Virus record (IMG/VR): IMGVR_UViG_3300008050_000358
Span: 1 to 22,317 of that record
Length of the DNA stretch: 22,317 nt
From: a virus
Reading direction: 5' to 3' (one strand)
Positions within the stretch are counted from its first letter, which is position 1; every line of letters starts with the position of its first letter. Shown here one piece after another: positions 22,130-22,317 of the stretch. The notes below the pieces were generated by a model. It was not told the origin of the DNA. It did not search any database and worked only from the letters and a program-made list of their open reading frames with translations. The position numbers were made by a program, and so were the translations under genes.

Positions 22130-22317
22130 ATGGTTAAGCTAATAGCGACACACGGACACCTTACGCAACATAATATGCCACCTGTTGCAGAAGTTGATAA
22201 GCCCCCCTTTATTTCTAATTCTATATGTAAGAGATGTGGGAGCAAGATAACCGTTATAAAGTGTAGTAAGCCGGGATCAACCGCACCTAACAAGGTACTA
22301 TGCCTTACGTGTTGCAA
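22130..22317 (+). CDS. Small zinc-ribbon-like protein (partial, 3' end outside window)
   Basis: Sixty-two residues are visible from an ATG with a strong AAAGGAG 6 nt upstream, so this is a real start. The protein carries CKRCGSK (CxxC) and, at the window edge, CLTCC (CxxC), a spacing of about 25 residues consistent with a four-Cys zinc ribbon. The frame has no stop to the end of the window. I do not recognise a family; small zinc proteins are common in phage replication and transcription-control regions. It follows the Cas4-like gene after 17 nt and is probably in the same operon. Confidence 0.7.
   Translation, partial: MVKLIATHGHLTQHNMPPVAEVDKPPFISNSICKRCGSKITVIKCSKPGSTAPNKVLCLTCC

Noticed and set aside
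22021-22317. Minus-strand open frame at the right edge
   Set aside because: It is antisense to the end of the Cas4-like gene and to a small gene with a strong ribosome site; all minus-strand frames in the window behave as shadows.

Overview
This window is a contiguous piece of a tailed double-stranded DNA phage genome (Caudoviricetes). Every gene I can support lies on the + strand. They are packed almost end to end, and many start/stop pairs overlap as ATGA, GTGA or TAATG. The window opens inside the tail tape measure gene and ends inside a small gene with a CxxC motif. I see no tRNA, rRNA, CRISPR array, integrase, repressor, capsid or terminase gene here. The host cannot be named from the sequence. 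The base composition is moderately AT-rich, and the promoters are textbook sigma70 type, so the host is a bacterium with a standard housekeeping sigma factor.

Layout. 1-9850 is a tail module: tape measure C-terminus, a small Dit-like tail protein, a 647-residue fibre/adhesin-like protein (FN3 domain and a C-terminal jelly-roll), then a glycosylation island (GT-A enzyme with an EDD motif, a small zinc protein, a GT17-family enzyme, a GT-B enzyme), then a baseplate-hub/tail-tip protein. 9855-14151 starts with a consensus promoter and carries a replication-initiation operon: winged-helix protein with a duplicated C-terminal domain, DnaC-like loader ATPase, DnaB-like helicase, an unknown 88-residue protein, and a DnaG-like primase. 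14152-15063 is a self-contained unit: consensus promoter, structured leader, gp32-like zinc ssDNA-binding protein, and an intrinsic terminator. 15077-17301 holds a family A DNA polymerase and an HNH endonuclease. 17298-22112 starts with a third consensus promoter and carries recombination and repair genes: SF2 helicase, small acidic protein, RecA/UvsX recombinase, PD-(D/E)XK resolvase-like nuclease, HAD-like protein, and Cas4-like Fe-S nuclease.

The most striking feature is not a gene. A 14-bp palindrome, TGCAAACGTTTGCA or a close variant, occurs ten times, roughly every 0.7-3.8 kb, across both modules. Eight copies are inside coding sequence, in two different reading frames, and two sit directly against start codons that lack a Shine-Dalgarno sequence. 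The pattern is that of a LacI/GalR-family operator, and the dispersal resembles phage 'stoperators' or another genome-wide protein-binding system. A second, separate signal is an identical 11-bp spacer element (TCCGGTATCGG) in two of the three promoters; one of these promoters is placed to make a leaderless mRNA.

The genes fit together as a phage that encodes its own replisome (loader, helicase, primase, SSB, polymerase) and a recombination set (helicase, recombinase, two nucleases), and that carries sugar-transfer enzymes inside its tail operon, possibly to decorate its own tail or alter host surface glycans.
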